Assembly (NCBI GenBank): GCA_002633005.1
Contig: NMRA01000293.1
Span: forward strand, 424,756 to 449,706
Origin: Phoronis australis
Lineage: Eukaryota > Phoronida > Phoronidae
Direction of reading: 5' to 3'
DNA length: 24,951 nucleotides
Positions 12,101 through 20,000 of this stretch are shown here, in pieces (position 1 is the first letter of the stretch; each line of letters opens with the position of its first letter). Position numbers and translations under genes: made by a program. The notes beneath the pieces are model-generated. The model ran no database searches and had not been told where the DNA came from. It saw only the letters and a program-made list of their open reading frames with translations.

Positions 12101-12354
12101 GTAGTAAGTGTAAATACCAATCATTTGAAAAAAATTTGAAGTTTTGTAACACCATTACTTTGTTGTGACGCAACTGTCATGAATTTCATTGTGATACTCA
12201 ATCTGACCTGTCATTGCACTTTTTAGAGGACTCCTTACACCTGTTCCCAGAAAACAAAGTGACACTGACTGCTAACTCTTCAAAAAGACGGAGGCTCGTG
12301 TATGAGCTCAAGCCAGGAGAAAAGGGTGGACAGACTAGACTGGCTTTTGTGTGA
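1..12354 (+). CDS. SHOC1: SHOC1 homologue (shortage in chiasmata 1), 3' part, about 14 exons
   Basis: SHOC1 (ZIP2 in yeast, C9orf84 in human) is a ZMM protein that works with SPO16 on meiotic chromosomes to stabilise branched intermediates and promote crossovers; it has an XPF-like nuclease fold that lacks the usual catalytic residues, followed by an HhH-like region. Exons read: 1-110, 676-930, 1102-1286, 3619-3712, 4596-4814, 5595-5670, 6099-6233, 6603-6641 (tentative), 8081-8183, 8614-8702, 9103-9788, 10060-10212, 10678-10766, 12229-12354. Landmarks matching the human protein as I remember it: FPWAQFSLVLDYE, GGF then LLHLLESRYNIEVCER, CVIIQ then CWIAIL, SQLML, LQELVDKFPWIPNKVLK, and a C-terminal KRRRLVYELKPG then GQTRL. 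Splice phases agree from 1286 to 6233 and from 8183 to the stop (one donor ambiguous). The 5' end is outside the window. Oddities are an in-frame TAA at 728-730 and an unresolved junction between 6641 and 8081. Confidence 0.85.
111..675 (+). other. SHOC1 intron, nothing recognised
   Basis: A+T-rich sequence between the donor at 111 and acceptor at 675; no gene or clear repeat seen. Confidence 0.5.
676..930 (+). CDS. SHOC1: SHOC1 exon with an in-frame stop codon
   Basis: Acceptor TTGTAACAG|T fits the phase-2 donor at 110. The frame reads SNESGNYLPRVNDCVVYR, then TAA at 728-730, then stays open as GLQTKLDLTDIVFGKFGNAI through QIFLVPRAYSQR. The frame continuing on both sides suggests one exon with a nonsense change or base error. 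A 42-bp intron 704-745 (GTAAAT to AAAG, phase 0 on both sides) would remove the stop but is very short and lacks a pyrimidine tract. The 3' end is uncertain; a donor after 930 would fit the next exon's phase but is a weak site. Confidence 0.5.
1102..1286 (+). CDS. SHOC1: SHOC1 exon, XPF-like domain
   Basis: Encodes LDRINCLVVYSGHIRSDFPW and AQFSLVLDYEHEEQSGWQVM, matching the human pattern NCL..F, FPW.TFS.VVEY, with W and C spaced alike. Donor G|GTGAGT after 1286 leaves phase 1. The acceptor could be after 1101 or 1110; both keep the same frame. Confidence 0.8.
1287..1821 (+). other. SHOC1 intron, left flank of the transposon
   Basis: The tract from about 1440 to 1800 (TCCGTCGTC, then TTGAAATTTGGTGGGTGTG) looks like a dispersed animal repeat of a type I cannot name. 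No protein-coding exon seen. Confidence 0.3.
1822..1826. repeat. Left target-site duplication AATAG
   Basis: AATAG directly abuts the left terminal repeat and is matched at 3378-3382. Five bases can match by chance, but both copies are exactly adjacent to the inverted-repeat ends. Confidence 0.6.
1827..3377. mobile_element. Inverted-repeat DNA transposon (non-autonomous or gapped), 1.55 kb
   Basis: The two ends are inverted copies of each other over about 150 bp: the left begins CATGGGTGAGAAACAACATG and the right, reverse-complemented, begins CACGGGTGAGAAAAAACATG, and both continue GACCGCCGGTCCTCT. Immediately outside both ends lies AATAG (1822-1826 and 3378-3382), a probable 5-bp target-site duplication. 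The inverted repeats contain about 20-21-bp iterations (A-run followed by RKGACYG-type core), longer on the right end. The interior has no transposase ORF I can recognise and contains a 9-base N run at 3041-3049. It sits in a SHOC1 intron. The superfamily is not established. Confidence 0.8.
2935..3049. repeat. G-rich TGGGCGGTTAA repeats and assembly gap inside the transposon
   Basis: Variants of TGGGCGGTTAA recur three times (2948, 2983 and 3001 areas), alternating with AAATCGGGG, and end in a run of ten G directly before nine N (3041-3049). The gap probably reflects an unresolved G homopolymer. Confidence 0.6.
3378..3382. repeat. Right target-site duplication AATAG
   Basis: Partner of 1822-1826, adjacent to the right terminal repeat. 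Confidence 0.6.
3452..3497 (+). repeat. 23-bp tandem duplication
   Basis: CCTGCCTATCTATCAAGGGTCAT occurs twice head to tail (3452-3474 and 3475-3497) in the SHOC1 intron, just outside the transposon. Confidence 0.8.
3619..3712 (+). CDS. SHOC1: SHOC1 exon, XPF-like domain (short, no long ORF)
   Basis: Found by homology and phase. Acceptor ATTTTGTAG|AC, donor CCCG|GTAAGT. It reads NVLQSGGFQIKVICSPAIIR then NKRLLHLLESR, aligning with human GGF...LLES just before NYNI. Its phases (1 in, 2 out) are exactly those needed to join 1286 to 4596. The 1.55 kb transposon lies in the intron upstream. Confidence 0.82.
4596..4814 (+). CDS. SHOC1: SHOC1 exon, XPF-like domain
   Basis: Reads YNIEVCERNYNLLVQSNLTF, then CVIIQEENQLTESSALDGLI and LCLKFTLCWIAIL, matching human NYNISLVERG...AIILQD...CWIILY. 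Acceptor TTTTAG|G, donor AAA|GTGAGA in phase 2. Confidence 0.85.
5595..5670 (+). CDS. SHOC1: SHOC1 exon
   Basis: Reads LAVNLCKLYGVCANFSPKLD then DYQVK, with acceptor ATACGTAG|A fitting the phase-2 donor at 4814 and donor AAG|GTAACT in phase 0. It corresponds to the human helix before the VKLIIAPG segment. Confidence 0.8.
6099..6233 (+). CDS. SHOC1: SHOC1 exon
   Basis: Forty-five codons, phase 0 on both sides: IVFCSSIEDLAHIVRCAADY then AMENSQRLSSGKWLQREYLA. Acceptor CTTTCTCAG|ATA, donor GTG|GTGAGT. Corresponds to human GVEETALIIRQIAD and the following WL motif. Confidence 0.82.
6603..6641 (+). CDS. SHOC1: Candidate SHOC1 exon carrying the FPxINP-like motif
   Basis: After acceptor CTCTGTTTCAG the frame reads NFNKFLNINPQLI, resembling human LLDFPCINPLVA just before AQLML. 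Phase 0 fits the donor at 6233. No GT donor near 6641 gives the phase needed by the exon at 8081, so the 3' boundary is unresolved; chance similarity or a missing small exon is possible. Confidence 0.4.
6642..8080 (+). other. SHOC1 intron with a MITE-like element
   Basis: Apart from the palindromic element at 6797-7158 no further exon could be found, although splice phase suggests a small one might be missing here. Confidence 0.4.
6797..7158. mobile_element. MITE-like palindromic element
   Basis: The left side reads TTTCGATTTAGGCCACTTAC (6814-6833) and the right side, reverse-complemented, reads TTTTTGATTTAGACCACTTA. Outer sequences AGAGGCA and TGCCTT also pair. No coding potential of its own. 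A related right end recurs at 21625-21655. Target duplication not identified. Confidence 0.55.
8081..8183 (+). CDS. SHOC1: SHOC1 exon, HhH-like region
   Basis: Reads SQLMLEHNTLEALMTMSLQE then LVDKFPWIPNKVLK, matching human AQLML...LQELLPEVPEKVLK, the helix-hairpin-helix-like end of the XPF-type fold. Acceptor CATTAG|G, donor AAG|GTTTGT in phase 0. Confidence 0.88.
8614..8702 (+). CDS. SHOC1: SHOC1 exon after the HhH-like region
   Basis: Reads GLYNSAHQQTGLNLRTSREK then VIHTPQVPF. Acceptor TTCTGTGCAG, donor TTTTAG|GTACTG in phase 2. It begins the poorly conserved tail. Confidence 0.75.
9103..9788 (+). CDS. SHOC1: SHOC1 large exon, disordered tail
   Basis: Acceptor CTTTTACAG|G completes an AGG codon with the previous exon. 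The exon encodes a Ser/Asn/Asp/Glu-rich, probably unstructured stretch (RESSTRRSPMTCDASQL onward) with no domain I recognise; the human tail is similarly long and low in conservation. The 3' end is ambiguous: a donor after 9788 (AGAG|GTCAGA, phase 1) fits the acceptor at 10060, while AGT|GTTAAGT after 9892 (phase 0) would need the in-frame acceptor before 10081. The frame stays open to TAA at 9968-9970. Confidence 0.75.
10060..10212 (+). CDS. SHOC1: SHOC1 exon, disordered tail
   Basis: Reads YFTSSQIPASCLANWSNKPR and ends FVRNQTESQVQ. Acceptor TGTTTGCAG|GC needs one base from upstream; donor CAAG|GTGAGG leaves phase 1. Confidence 0.72.
10502..10611 (+). repeat. 33-bp tandem repeat, 3.3 copies, in SHOC1 intron
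   Basis: The unit beginning TAATAATTATATGCTTTAAT and ending GTTAAGGTCAG repeats at 10502, 10535 and 10568 with one change in the third copy, then a partial copy to 10611. It ends about 66 bp before a SHOC1 acceptor. Because 33 is a multiple of 3 it creates a spurious open frame. Confidence 0.9.
10678..10766 (+). CDS. SHOC1: SHOC1 exon, Pro/Ser/Thr-rich tail
   Basis: Reads DYDNHLSPTTDLSPGRSTPA then QPEYSLLSL, rich in SP/TP sites that could be phosphorylated (inference). The acceptor is ATCAG|CAG or ATCAGCAG|, a NAGNAG site that would add or drop one residue. Donor CTG|GTATGA, phase 0. Confidence 0.7.
10767..12228 (+). other. SHOC1 last intron, nothing recognised
   Basis: About 1.46 kb of A+T-rich DNA between the donor at 10767 and the terminal exon; no exon, RNA gene or clear repeat seen on either strand. 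Confidence 0.5.
12229..12354 (+). CDS. SHOC1: SHOC1 terminal exon
   Basis: Begins DSLHLFPENKVTLTANSSKR and ends RRRLVYELKPGEKGGQTRLA, F, V, stop TGA at 12352-12354. The KRRRL.YE..PG...GQTRL signature is the conserved extreme C-terminus of animal SHOC1 as I remember it, which anchors the gene identity. Confidence 0.88.
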   Translation, partial: DSLHLFPENKVTLTANSSKRRRLVYELKPGEKGGQTRLAFV

Positions 12355-12800
12355 TCAAACCAACTGCAGAGCAATTGACTGGTATGAAAGGAATGGTGTT
12401 AGTCAGGATATATCAAAACACTTAAAATTCTTAGTTATTTTATTGTCTCAATGCATCTAGCACAGTCATGATTACCAAGAAAAAGTCATTCACCTCAATT
12501 CAAATTGGTTTAAAAGACATTGACTAGTGGTTACGTTGTCCTGTTATTTAATTATCCCATAATCTATTCTTAGTGCTACTCTCAATGTGATAATTACAGC
12601 TGCAAGGAGTGGCACGCTGGATACAGTAAAACTTGCATGTCTCGGATCCAATGGGACTGAGAGATTCAGTCCAAGTGAGGTGAAATTATTTGACCCAGTT
12701 TGTGCACACTGTTGTGTTCACTGGTCACACCTTGATCATTTTCAAGTTGCAGATTAGTTAAATTACCCTTGCTTAATAAATACACATTTGTTTTTGTTTA
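12355..12800 (+). other. SHOC1 3' UTR with poly(A) signal
   Basis: No coding signal. AATAAA at 12775-12780 is the first canonical poly(A) hexamer after the SHOC1 stop and would give a 3' UTR of about 440 nt. The exact cleavage site is not visible. Confidence 0.5.
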
Positions 12801-13120
12801 TTTCGTATCAATTTTCTCAAATAGCGACATCGTCACATTTGAGTGGTTTTTTGTGTGTAATATGCCAGGCAACTGAAAAAGTAACAGTTTGCCCAAACCT
12901 ACTGTACAGTAGATTTAATGAAAGCGGAGGCCGTTCAAAAGTAAAAAATAGTTCAAAACCAAATTGGCATTGCAATAAATTCCCTTGCAGTTAACATACT
13001 GTCTTCGAGAGAAAATAATGTAGATCATGGGAAGGAAATCATTTACATTCACATACTTTATGATGTGCAGCTTATGCAGGTCAAAAGTTCAACACATCTG
13101 AGATATTGTAAATGTAGCTC

Positions 13121-13354
13121 AGAGGCCCGCTCCAAGAAAACTCACTTAGCTACGATAAATCTTAAATTTCAGTCAATTTTAAGATAAAAATTAAATTTGT
13201 CTTGATGCCATTTCAAGAAAGAGTTTTTGACTTGAGTTTAGTCTTAATTTTGACTAACTTACTGGATGTGGAAGTTTCAAAGTTTGGAAGTCCAGACAAA
13301 TCTTAGACTTAAGTAAAAAAAAATGGACTTAAGTCAATTTCTTGGAAAGGGCCC
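13121..13354. mobile_element. MITE-like element with GGCCC/TCCAAGAAA ends, between SHOC1 and CLPP
   Basis: The left end AGAGGCCCGCTCCAAGAAAA and the reverse-complemented right end GGGGCCCTTTCCAAGAAATT share an imperfect inverted repeat of about 20-30 bp, with inner sequences rich in CTTAAGT/TTAAG palindromes. No ORF. It lies between the SHOC1 and CLPP 3' ends. Confidence 0.55.
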
Positions 13355-13639
13355 CAAGACTACACAAGTACCATTGTGTATGCATCTTATGTTCGGGCAC
13401 TTTTGAAGAGATTACAAATAGTGATGGCATCACACTTCAATAAAGTAAGAACGGGTGAAATTCTGTTAAATAATCCGCATGTTTTCTCTCGAGTTGAGTG
13501 AAAATATGACTTAAAAGTGCAACTTCTAGAGCTTTAGCAGAAAAACCAATGCAAGAGCAACCATACTGCGAAACTTAGTTCGAGATGAACAAAGATCTCC
13601 TTAATGTGTATCCAAGTTATGAAAGTTTTACTGTACACC

Positions 13640-13950
13640 TTATTGATTGTTAATAAAGTTTATTGTCAAACTCCAGGTAACTTTTCACTGCCTGTACTCA
13701 AAATGCATCTCAAATTTCCTAGTACACAAAAGTGTTGATGGACAGAATCTTGTGACTATTTTAAGAAAGAAGCTAAACAAGTGCCCACATCAATGTGCGA
13801 TTCACTGCAGCATCCTTTGCAAATGTTCTCCCTAAATTGGCCTTTACAAGTTTCACCAATCAGTACACTGTGGTGCAGCATGCAACACTCTTCCAAGAAT
13901 ATGTTTGAACTGTCTCTAAGGATTGGTACTAACCAAAAGCATCAGATCTA
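13640..13950 (-). other. CLPP 3' UTR with poly(A) signal
   Basis: On the minus strand AATAAA at 13664-13659 follows the stop by about 290 nt. A second AATAAA overlaps it on the plus strand (13652-13657), so this spot could terminate either gene. Confidence 0.5.
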
Positions 13951-14069
13951 TCAAGAATTGCGTGTCTCTTCTTCGCCTACTGTTGGTGGGTGTTCTAGAA
14001 CAGTATCTATTAGTCCAAAATCCTGCGCCTCCTTGGGGCTCATGAAATTGTCTCTATCCATAGCACGTT
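13951..14069 (-). CDS. CLPP: CLPP terminal exon with catalytic Asp
   Basis: Reads [20 protein letters not shown] then [19 protein letters not shown] and TGA at 13953-13951. The Asp of DRDNF aligns with the catalytic Asp of the ERDRY/F motif. Acceptor CATTTCAG. Confidence 0.95.
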
Positions 14070-17000
14070 CTGAAATGAACAATAACAATGAAAAATTGCT
14101 GTGCAAAAATAAATCGGTCTGCTGCTTGTCATAGTTGAGCAGAATGAGCTATTGTGGTAAGATCATGTATCAAATCTGCATTTGATTGATCAGCAAAAAC
14201 TAATGATGCGCTGGTGCATTGAAAAAAAATATAACCTGCCCAGCGATCAGCTGTGGCTAATAGAAACAGTCCACTTCTAGACAACTCCACACAAGCTTGG
14301 GTTTATTTACAAGATCTAACACTACTTAGAGAAGTTTCATGGGCGACGCACCATAGGGGGGGGGGGCCACACACTGTTAATGACTATTGATGACAAATCA
14401 CATACAATGCACATTGACCAGCCCAGTTGCTGATTGTCTAAGGGCAATGGTTCTTCGATACTCCGACAGACCAACTCAATACAGAGGGATGCGCATATCA
14501 CGTTTCAACACTGCAAACGCATTAAAAAACTGATAGTGTATGATTACACCATGAAGGAGAGCAAAAGTATCCTTTGATACGCGACCAGTATCGAATAGAC
14601 TGTCAAAAGCACAATGGGGCTCTTAAAATATATCCAAAAGCTCAAAATTTTGGCAAAATCCACAGATCAGAACAACACAAAGCTTTAAAATGAATACGTG
14701 ATGGCCACCAGTTGGGGCTGCTCAAAACGGATGAAGTCATTTTGCCTAATTACCCAAAATAATGCAATACACACTTCAAATTGGAAAACGTGCCAAGCAA
14801 TGGGCATTATGTCGTGGCTAAAAATGAGCATACCTTTTGACTTCTGAATAGATTGAGCACAGAAAGTAGTTCACCAGCAGTTTGTGTGATGAGGGAGATG
14901 CATGATTTACCTAAATGTAGGCATTAAGTTCACTAGTGACATCTAGTGAATTTAGAGTTCTCCATTGCTACCAGAGGGTGCTGAATATGACAGTATCAGC
15001 ATCGTCTAAGAAATTGCCATGGGGACATACCGGGTTTATCCAATAATTGGTGTCGCCATTTCATCTGTCTGTTTGTGCCGACAGATTGCGTCAAATCACA
15101 GAACACAGCGACACAAAGTTCCCGTGAATGTAAAACCATACCTATTACATCCAGAGGCTGTTTTGTATGTTTCACATATAGGTGGTTCAGCTGTTTCCTC
15201 AGCTTTATAATTTCTTCAGCTTGAATTTGAATATCGGACGCTTGACCCTGAAAAATAAATTGCTACGTAGATGACAGACACCACAAGTGACCAGAGATTT
15301 CACTCAAGTTTTCATCAGTGTAAATTGGAAATTTCCTTATTTTTGCAATAAATGATTTTTTTCCACATCACTGTTGATTTTCAAAAAACAATCAAAGATA
15401 TATTGCTATAAGCAAAGCACACCTTATGGAATGCGTCCTATAATTAACGTTGATTAGCAACCACAATTAGTTGTACTGAGTACTGAATCGTGTGATGCAT
15501 GATAACAATTACCTGCGCAGCTCCATGAGGTTGATGTATCATGATGCGAGAGTTGGGTAGGGAATGTCGCATGCCATTACACCCTGCTGCTAATAGCAAT
15601 GACCCCATACTGCTGGCCTGACCTACACACCAAGTGGCTATAGGTGGTTGGATATATTGCATTGTGTCGTAGATACCAAGGCCCGCAGTGACTGAACCAC
15701 CTGTGAAACAAGTACATGTTATAATAGAGAACTCCAAACACCACTAACTTGGCCACACAAGTGACCATTGGTGGTTGGCAGAACTACATTTTTTTCGTAG
15801 ATACAAAGTCCTGTAGAGACTGAATAGGAAGCACCTTTCCCCAGACCCAGTTTCAAACTCTGGTGTGAACGATTGGCTGAGTTGACAGGGATGAAATGCA
15901 ATTTCTTTCATTCATGGACATTTTGAGATGCCGGACATTTGTGAGTGAATTTTTGAATATTCCATTGTACCACAGAGGCAAATTGATGACATGATGAGGT
16001 CAAAGAATAACAAAAATGTTGGGAAATATCAGACTGCAATAAATGGATACAAGAATGCAGACTGCTGTTGACTATCCATCCTAACCACCACCCAGTCAAA
16101 AAGAATCTTTATCATTTCCCCTCTATATCAGAAAATTTCTATGTTCCAATAACTTATCTCTAAATAAGATGCAGTAAGACATAGGACTTGAAGTGTGGCG
16201 ACAATCACAATAATACAGGGATCGTTTACACCAAAAAACGTTCCCTTAAGGGTGTTACACCGAGATTCTCTGGAATATTACAAGAAACAAAAGCGTCAAG
16301 ACAATTTCTCAATTTCTTCCAATACAACCAAGCAGTCAGACGATATGCGCTACGGCACTTTGTAACTATATTTTTGAAAGTTCAGCCAACATCCGATGAG
16401 AAACAAAGGAGTTGAGCACAGAAGAATGTTTCTCTACAAGCATGTGGGAAAATCAACACTGGGCCATAATTCAAGAAAATATGGTTGGATCATAAAACAC
16501 TGATCATGTGCAATAGCATACTTCATGACGATACACTCCCGAAACTTAGGTTAAAATCTGGTTAAAAATGTAGAAGAATTTAAACACAGAAGAATGCAGA
16601 ACTCTGGCAAATAAGTACAATATTTTGAAAGCTTGGTCAACGTTGGATAAGAAATGTAAGAGAAGAGCACAGAACATTTCTTTGCATGAACAGACAGACG
16701 GGCAGAAATGCAGATGCACTGAATGACACCTACCATCACTATAACCCCTTCAGTAGGAGACAGTAAAGTTACATAAATTACTAACCAGGACTGTTTATGT
16801 ACATGTGAACAGGTTTCTTGCTACTCTCTGACTGTAGAAAGAGTAACTGTGCTACAACTAGACTGGCCATTTCATCGTGGATCTGAAATAAATATACGCA
16901 AACAACTAAATATGTGAAAAATTTTCAAAATACAGTTATGTTTCAACCATAAAGAGTTGAAAGACAGTTGTGAACATTTTTCCTTCATACAAATTGCATT

Positions 17001-20000
17001 ACATTCTTCCCTCAACCTTCAAAAATACAATATTCAAATTTGTTGAGCCAACAGCAGCAGTGACTCCTGCCGATAACTGTAGCAACACAGCGATGCTTTG
17101 CTGTTAAATCCACTTGTTTGATGCGAAGTAAACCTCAGCTATTAACCAAATTAAAGATTTCCCACTGAGTGATGCCCCCTAAACACCGGCGTGTCCACAT
17201 CAGTTCACTTCCAAGTTCTGTGGTTGTGATTTAACTTTCAAACTCTGATGCAAAATTCACTTCCAATGTTACTGCAATCTTAGATCATAGAATTGTCCCC
17301 ATGTAGTAATCCTGAACACTGATTTGTCTGGGCGGAAGTTCGAATTGATTAATCCATACTTGGTGACTTCACCAGAATGTATATAAGCCACTGAGCATGA
17401 CCAGTATGTCGAGCAGCCGATGAAATCCAAAAATCCGAACCTATTAATTTGTTCACAAAGTCATGGAATTGGAGGCTGAAACTGAGAACCAAAATCATTT
17501 GCAGCGAGAGACAAATGAGTAGAATTTCTTCCATGCCCCGAAAGCATTTGAATTTCTGTCATATTTTCGACCTCAAATCCAAATTCCCCCAAGTGCCACC
17601 CATGAAACCCTTAGTATATTTATACCTAAAATGGAAATGGAATTATTACCAAAAACAATATCGGTAAATTTATTTAGTAAAATAATTTAGAAAAGCTTTG
17701 ACCTGTTTTTTACAAAAGCGGATTGATGACATTTGAACTTAAACTGACAAAAAAGAAGTTAGCATCAAGAATCTACTGACAACAAGCAAGTTCAGACTAA
17801 GAAATTCATTTTTAAATAATATTAAGATAACAAGCAAATGATATTCTTAATAAAAGTAAAACCAAAAATTTTTACATTTCCCTGTATGTACAGACTTCAA
17901 ATACAATCTTTTAACCGAATTATTTCTGTCAAAAGGGAAAAAACTAAGCATACATACTGGCCCCATCACACATATAATCCTTTCTTTGAGTAGCCTGGAA
18001 TAGATATCATAGGCTCTCTCACCACGACCTGTCTGTTCAATGACTATGGGCACCATGGGACTGAGGTAAGGTGTCGTGCTGTGAGTCTGACGACATGCTT
18101 GAGATGTCCTCAACACAGATGTCTGGAACACAAACGTACAAGGAATTATGAAATCTCACCATTCAAAGAAAGCTGTTATGAAATGTTCATGAATTAAAAA
18201 GTCCAACCACCAGTCCAATAAATATTATTTAAATTACCGAGAGTAACAATTTACAATAACTGACAACTAAGATAGAGTTAAGCATGTATGGTTATTCGAT
18301 TTGTGTTGAATTTGTTTATTTTATAACATTTGCGAAATAATGTAAAAAGTGACTACAGAGGGAAATAGAGAAATTAAAAATATATAATTGACAAAAATAA
18401 AACAAATAAGAACATGCATGCAACAGTAACCTGAATAACACCAAAAAGTTAATGTTTTCCCTCCGTGGTCTGTCATCTGTATATCTGTATTTACTCTTTC
18501 CCACGATTCCATTGGCCAAGCTTCACGCAATACATTAGTTAGACTTTTGCAAACACAACAGTTACGAGAGGGAGTAGATGTTATTATCCTTTCACTAGAA
18601 ATGTCTTCCGGTTATAATAAAAGGGCCTCTTAGCCGACTGACTGTGGCAATGCACTATAGCACTGGAGACCCCATCAGACACCAGTTTACACCGCAAACG
18701 AAAAAACATTCTTCAACGCAACCTTTTCAGCAAAAATATGAATCCTTGACTGTAGAAGACCACAGAAGATGAATACGAGACACGATGCCATCCTGACAAT
18801 AAAGTCCAGTTACCAGTCAAGGAGGAAATTCTAGGCAGAAACTCTTTTCACTCTCAAACATAAGAGTAGAGTGTGGAGAAAGTACAAGAGGTCCAGTCTA
18901 TAACAACGGTTAGTCGCGTTTTGAATGATTAACTTGATGGCAATGTGAGTATAGTGTAACTGTGCTTAGCTTTTGGAATAAAAGTCTGAACAGTTTCATT
19001 GTTATGAATGACTCCACCAGGGGGGGCTAGTTTTACAATTGTTTTATCAGTTGGTATTAATTCCTGTACTACTTACTCAAATAATCACACCTTCACTTGA
19101 AATGAGCTAGACAAAATAACTACATGTACCTTTGAGCCAAGAGATACTGAACGGCAAAGTGCTTCTATAGTCAGGGTAGGATGGATTTGAAAGGAACTTC
19201 AGCAATTAAATCTGATTACTGTGGACACCAAAAGCAACTTGGAATTTCATATTTCTAAATGCTTAAATTTTAAATGCATTGTAAAAACCATGCTTGTCTA
19301 AGTCAAATTCAAGTGTACTAAAAACAAAGCACATGGTAAACAAACTAAAAGTGGGATGAAAAGATATTGGGAGAATTTAAAGGGGGCGCAGTCAACAGAT
19401 GAAATTAAAATAGGATGCAGCGTCCTCTTGTAACAGTGCTGCATGCAGAAGCATGTTGATTTAGAATTCAACCAGTTTTATCCAATGAATAACGGGCCCA
19501 GTATTCAGTAAATGTCAGGGACTGCTATATCTGACTAGTACCACAATAACCTTTGAAGTAGACAGGTACACCGCTTGTGGTATGGCTCAACCTACATGTG
19601 GTAGTACTTCCCCATTAAAAGCTACTAATTTGGAAATACAGCGAATAACATGGACTAAAACATGCATATACCAGGTGCTACCAGATAGCTCCAGTAATTT
19701 GGATATTGTGAGCAAACTTAATTGAGAAATTTGTCGTATGAAAGTTTTAGCGCCATCCTTCCTGAATTTGTGTGTCTTATGTGTGGTAATTCATATGACA
19801 CACATGCATCGATGAGCTTCTTGGATGTTAATCCAGGTAGCTTTGAAGTAATCTGCAAAAAATGTACGTCACCAGATTTTGCTTCAAGATCTGCAAGACA
19901 TCAGCATTTTCAGGAAGCATTTAAGAATCATGTCTTATCCCAAAATAGGGTGTTTGTGTGGTATCTACATTTTAAGGAGGGTCAAATGTCAGTTGAAAAT

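Noticed and set aside
15577-15768. 63-codon minus-strand open frame overlapping the CLPP exon
   Set aside because: Shadow frame of the real CLPP exon and its duplicate.
17349-17534. Faint resemblance of a minus-strand peptide (IYILVKSPS) to the CLPP MYINSPG motif
   Set aside because: Only a few residues match, flanks do not align and no splice sites fit; treated as chance.
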